Made by a program: the position numbers and the translations under genes
Notes under the pieces: model-generated
What the model saw: the letters and a program-made list of their open reading frames with translations, nothing else
What the model was told of the DNA's origin: nothing
The model's database searches: none
NCBI GenBank assembly: GCA_001873585.1
Contig: MNZL01000015.1
Span: 1-9,604 of the forward strand
Origin: Rhodobacterales bacterium CG2_30_65_12
GTDB lineage: Bacteria > Pseudomonadota > Alphaproteobacteria > Rhodobacterales > Rhodobacteraceae
Direction: 5' to 3'
DNA: 9,604 nt
Shown: piece by piece, positions 6,793 to 9,604 of the stretch
Layout of the letters: each line of letters opens with the position of its first letter
How positions within the stretch are numbered: the stretch's first letter is position 1

Positions 6793-6806
6793 GTTTTGAT
6801 CAAAAC
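6793..6806. repeat. Perfect 14-base palindrome between pgi and argS
   Basis: GTTTTGATCAAAAC is a perfect inverted repeat without spacer. It lies 25 bases past the pgi stop and its centre is about 68 bases upstream of the predicted argS transcription start, a position usable by an activator. It is not an FNR site, which needs four bases between TTGAT and ATCAA. On the pgi side the preceding stretch can fold as a 6-pair stem with a G-U pair (GGCGGG/CCTGCC) before GCGCGTTTT, so the T-run could also belong to a weak pgi terminator. Confidence 0.5.
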
Positions 6807-6830
6807 GCGCGGCAGGCAGCTGGCCCCGCC

Positions 6831-8450
6831 TTAGCCGCCGGCGGCGCGGATGAAGGCCACCAGCCCGGCGGTGGAACCGTCCTTGCCCTCGGTGCCCTGC
6901 GTGCCCGCGATGATCGGCTCCAGCGCGCGGGCCAGATCCTTGCCCAGTTCCACGCCCCATTGGTCAAACGAGTTGATGCCCAGCACCACCCCCTCGACGA
7001 ATACCCGGTGCTCATAGAGCGCGATGATCTGGCCGAGCACGAAGGGCGTGAGCTTGGGGTAGACCAGCGTGGTCGAGGGCCGGTTGCCGGGAAACACCCG
7101 GTGCCGGGCCTGGCGTTCCAGCTCGTCGCCGGAAAACCCGGCCTCGGCCATCATCGCCCGCGCCAGATCCAGCGAGCGACCATGCATCAGCGCTTCGGAT
7201 TGGGCCAGGCAATTGGCCACCAGAAGGCGGTGCTGATGCGCCAGATCCGGCTCGTGCCCGGTTGCGCCGATCATGAACTCGCAGGGCACCACTTGCGTGC
7301 CCTGGTGAATGAGCTGGTAGAATGCGTGCTGGCCGTTGGTTCCCGGCTCGCCCCAGACCACCGGGCCGGAGGCTGCGTCAAGCGTGGTTCCGTCCATCGC
7401 CACGCGCTTGCCGTTGCTCTCCATTTCGAGCTGTTGCAGGTAGGCCGGCAGCCGGGCAAGGCGCTGCTCGTAGGGCAGCACCGCACGGGTGGGATAGCCG
7501 CAAACCTGATGGTGCCAGAGCCCGACCAGCGCCAACATCACGGGCATGTTGGCGGCACCTTGCGTCTCGCGGAAATGCCGGTCCATCGCGTGACCGCCGG
7601 CGAGCATCTCGCGGAAATGCTTCGGCCCGACGGCGATCATCAGCCCCAGCCCGATCGGCCCCCACAGCGAGTAGCGCCCACCAACCCAATCCTCGAAGCC
7701 AAACACCCGGGAGGGGTCGATTCCCCATTCCGCGGTTTTGTCGGTGGCAGAAGAGAGCGCGGCGAAATGCCGGCCGGCGTTCTCGGCGCCAACGCGCCGC
7801 ATGAGCCAATCACGCGCTGTGGCGGCGTTGGTCATGGTTTCGATCGTGGTGAAGGTTTTCGAGGCGACGATCACCAGCGTCGAGGCCGGGTCGAGCGCCT
7901 CCAGCGTGTCGTGAATATGCGCGCCATCAACGTTCGAGACGTAATGCAGCCGGGGGCCGTCGTGGTAGGGTGCGAGCGCCAGGGTGGCCATTGCCGGGCC
8001 GAGGTCGGACCCGCCGATTCCGATGTTGATCACATCGGTAAAGCGCCCACCCTGCGGCGGGCGGATGCGGCCCGAGCGCAAGCCTTCGGCAAAGTCTTCC
8101 ATCCGCGCCAGTGTCTGGTGCACACCCGGCAACACGTCTTCGCCGTCAACCAACACCGGATCGGGGCCGGGATTGCGCAGCGCCGTGTGCAGCACCGCGC
8201 GGCCCTCGGTCTGGTTGATCTTTTCGCCGGCAAACATCGCCTGCGCCCGCTCTGCCACACCGGCGCTCTCCGCCAGCGCCAGCAACAGATCGCGCGCGCG
8301 CTCATCAATCGCCGTCTTTGAATAGTCCAGAAGCAGCCCCTCGGCACGCACGGCAAAGCCCTGCGCCCGCTCCGGATCATCCGCAAAGAGGCTCTCGATA
8401 CGCAGGCTCACCCGGTCGTCACGGTGCACCTTCAGCTCGTCCCAAACCAT
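6831..8450 (-). CDS. pgi: Glucose-6-phosphate isomerase
   Basis: A 539-residue cytoplasmic enzyme that interconverts glucose-6-phosphate and fructose-6-phosphate. The SIS-fold landmarks are all present: INIGIGGSDLGPAM (141-154), VASKTFTTIET (195-205), the catalytic Glu345 in MESNGKRV, His375 in GEPGTNGQHAFYQLIHQGT, and Lys504 in the signature FDQWGVELGKDLA (495-507). Length is that of the usual bacterial enzyme. I chose the ATG at 8450, preceded by GGGGGAAAGGG; a GTG eight codons further upstream (8474) has no ribosome binding site and would add residues outside the family. It follows pgl by 41 bases on the same strand, so it is the third gene of a zwf-pgl-pgi operon. In bacteria using the Entner-Doudoroff route it mainly returns fructose-6-phosphate to glucose-6-phosphate, which is inference here. 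Confidence 0.97.
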   Translation of the reverse strand: MVWDELKVHRDDRVSLRIESLFADDPERAQGFAVRAEGLLLDYSKTAIDERARDLLLALAESAGVAERAQAMFAGEKINQTEGRAVLHTALRNPGPDPVLVDGEDVLPGVHQTLARMEDFAEGLRSGRIRPPQGGRFTDVINIGIGGSDLGPAMATLALAPYHDGPRLHYVSNVDGAHIHDTLEALDPASTLVIVASKTFTTIETMTNAATARDWLMRRVGAENAGRHFAALSSATDKTAEWGIDPSRVFGFEDWVGGRYSLWGPIGLGLMIAVGPKHFREMLAGGHAMDRHFRETQGAANMPVMLALVGLWHHQVCGYPTRAVLPYEQRLARLPAYLQQLEMESNGKRVAMDGTTLDAASGPVVWGEPGTNGQHAFYQLIHQGTQVVPCEFMIGATGHEPDLAHQHRLLVANCLAQSEALMHGRSLDLARAMMAEAGFSGDELERQARHRVFPGNRPSTTLVYPKLTPFVLGQIIALYEHRVFVEGVVLGINSFDQWGVELGKDLARALEPIIAGTQGTEGKDGSTAGLVAFIRAAGG

Positions 8451-8491
8451 CCCTTTCCCCCAACTCGCCCACACTACGGCCGGGCATTAAT

Positions 8492-9169
8492 TCAAGATTG
8501 CGCCCAATGCACGATCAAACCGTCCAGCACCGCCGCCACCGGGGCCTCGACCGGGTTGCCGACCGCCTCAGCCTGGCGCAGCGCGTCGAGCTTTTGTTGG
8601 CCAATAATCACCAGATGCTTGTTCATCGCGCTGTTGATCACCTCGGCCGAAAGCGTCACCCGCGGCTCCTCGGCCCCCGGCACACGCATCGCCAGCACCT
8701 CCGGCGCGCCCGGCCCGAGCGCCTTTTCGATCTGGTCGGCGCCGGAAAACAGGCTCGCCGTGTGCATGTCGGCGCCCATGCCGAGCAGCACGAAGGTGAG
8801 TGGGCAGAGCCCCCGCACCTTGGTGGCCACATCGACAAGACCCATCTTCGAGGCATCGCCCCCGGTGTAGAACGGAATGAAATTGGCCACCGCCGCCTTG
8901 TCGACCAGAAGGTGCTCGCGCAACAGCCTGGCATTGGAGCGCGGGTCGTCTTCCGGCACCCAGCGCTCATCGGTCAGGATCACGTCGATCCGCTCCCATG
9001 GCAGCGAAAGCGCCGAGAGCACATCAAACACCGGCCCCGGCGTGGTGCCTCCCGGCACGGCCAGCGAGGCGCGCTCGTGCTGCATCAGCGCCCGGTTGAG
9101 CTCACCGGCGATCTGGTTGGCGAGATCGAGCCACATGATCTCGCTGTCGGTATATTCCCTGAGTTTCAT
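8492..9169 (-). CDS. pgl: 6-phosphogluconolactonase
   Basis: A 225-residue cytoplasmic enzyme of the DevB/NagB-like family that hydrolyses 6-phosphogluconolactone to 6-phosphogluconate, the step after Zwf. Motifs: VPGGTTPGPVFDVL (38-51, the phosphate-binding SGG.TP region with Pro in first place), VILTDERWVPEDDPRSN (63-79), and LLGMGADMHTASLFSGAD (128-145), whose His136 matches the catalytic His of GHTASLFP; Met and Ser replace the usual Gly and Pro. The ATG at 9169 overlaps the zwf stop in ATGA (9166-9169), a typical sign of coupled translation. An open frame extends upstream to 9280, but those 37 residues only shadow the end of zwf. It reads on to pgi after 41 bases. Confidence 0.96.
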   Translation of the reverse strand: MKLREYTDSEIMWLDLANQIAGELNRALMQHERASLAVPGGTTPGPVFDVLSALSLPWERIDVILTDERWVPEDDPRSNARLLREHLLVDKAAVANFIPFYTGGDASKMGLVDVATKVRGLCPLTFVLLGMGADMHTASLFSGADQIEKALGPGAPEVLAMRVPGAEEPRVTLSAEVINSAMNKHLVIIGQQKLDALRQAEAVGNPVEAPVAAVLDGLIVHWAQS

Positions 9170-9604
9170 GATGTGAGCTCCCTCCAGCGCCGGCCATCCC
9201 TGTGCATCAGGATAAGCGCCTCTTCCGGCCCCGTCGAGCCGGCATCGTAGAGCAATGGCTTGTCTTCTCGACGGGCCCATTCCTCGATGATCGGATCGGT
9301 CCAGGCCCAGGCCGCCTCAACCTCGTCGCCGCGCATGAACAAGGTCTGGTTGCCACGGATCACGTCCATGATCAATCGCTCGTAGGCATCGGGCACGTCG
9401 CTCGCCTCTTCTCCGAGCGCGTCGGCAAAGGTCATGTCGAGCGGAACATCGACAAGCCGCATGCCCCCCGGCCCCGGCTCCTTGATCGTCACCGTCAGGT
9501 CCATGCCTTCGTTGGGTTGAAGCCGGATCCGCAGCTCGTTGGCGGTTTGTCCGGTGTCTTCCTCGAAGATCGAATGCGGCGGCTCCTTGAAGCGCACGAC
9601 GATT
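9166..9604 (-). CDS. zwf: Glucose-6-phosphate 1-dehydrogenase, C-terminal part (cut by window edge)
   Basis: Only the last ~145 residues are in the window; the gene continues past the right edge, so its start, promoter and NAD(P)-binding domain are not seen. The enzyme oxidises glucose-6-phosphate to 6-phosphogluconolactone, feeding the oxidative pentose phosphate and Entner-Doudoroff pathways. The visible part belongs to the C-terminal domain: IVVRFKEPPHSIF at the edge, NELRIRLQPNEGMDLTVTIKEPG, PDAYERLIMDVIRGNQTLFMRGDEVEAAWAWTDPI, and the close AGSTGPEEALILMHRDGRRWREL. The RGNQTLFMRGDEVEAAW stretch is highly characteristic. No frameshift or stop is seen. It overlaps pgl by 4 bases and is presumably the first gene of zwf-pgl-pgi. 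Confidence 0.97.
   Translation of the reverse strand, partial: IVVRFKEPPHSIFEEDTGQTANELRIRLQPNEGMDLTVTIKEPGPGGMRLVDVPLDMTFADALGEEASDVPDAYERLIMDVIRGNQTLFMRGDEVEAAWAWTDPIIEEWARREDKPLLYDAGSTGPEEALILMHRDGRRWRELTS

Noticed and set aside
6585..8321. A 578-codon open frame on the + strand across pgi and the start of argS
   Set aside because: It is antisense to clearly recognised Pgi and ArgS, its composition is His/Arg/Gly-rich without domain resemblance, and long antisense frames are common in GC-rich DNA.
1..9604. Mobile elements, CRISPR arrays, tRNA genes, attachment sites
   Set aside because: No spaced direct repeats, transposase or integrase, terminal inverted repeats or cloverleaf were seen; the window is core metabolic and cell-cycle sequence.

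Overview
The window is a piece of a high-GC chromosome, almost certainly from an alphaproteobacterium of the Rhodobacterales (Roseobacter/Rhodobacter relatives). The reasons are the long two-domain form of dCTP deaminase, the block argS / SPOR-domain protein / nagZ / scpA / scpB, the zwf-pgl-pgi cluster, and a TTGAT-N4-ATCAA-type (FnrL) box. The assignment rests on recognised protein families and gene order, not on a database search. It is dense core-chromosome sequence with no tRNA, rRNA, IS element, phage gene, CRISPR array or gene-free stretch over 300 bases.

Layout. (1) 1-345, + strand: the 3' end of dcd, interrupted by an in-frame TAA at 64-66. (2) 400-879, - strand: a four-helix membrane protein of unknown function, preceded by a good FnrL/FNR-type site placed as expected for class II activation. 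(3) 1018-6713, - strand: six genes reading argS, SPOR-domain membrane protein, nagZ, scpA, scpB and a small basic protein. They lie close together or overlap. A plausible sigma70-like promoter stands before argS and a hairpin with a T-run follows the last gene. (4) 6831-9604, - strand: the end of zwf (cut by the window edge), pgl and pgi. zwf and pgl overlap by 4 bases and pgi follows 41 bases later.

Together, zwf, pgl and pgi connect glucose-6-phosphate, fructose-6-phosphate and 6-phosphogluconate, the entry to the oxidative pentose phosphate and Entner-Doudoroff routes. The argS block joins tRNA charging with envelope and chromosome maintenance: peptidoglycan binding (SPOR), peptidoglycan recycling (NagZ) and condensin accessory subunits (ScpA, ScpB). 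I see no novel multi-gene system. The points worth a second look are the broken dcd, the apparently oxygen-regulated orphan membrane protein, a perfect 14-base palindrome upstream of argS, and the small basic protein ending the scp operon.
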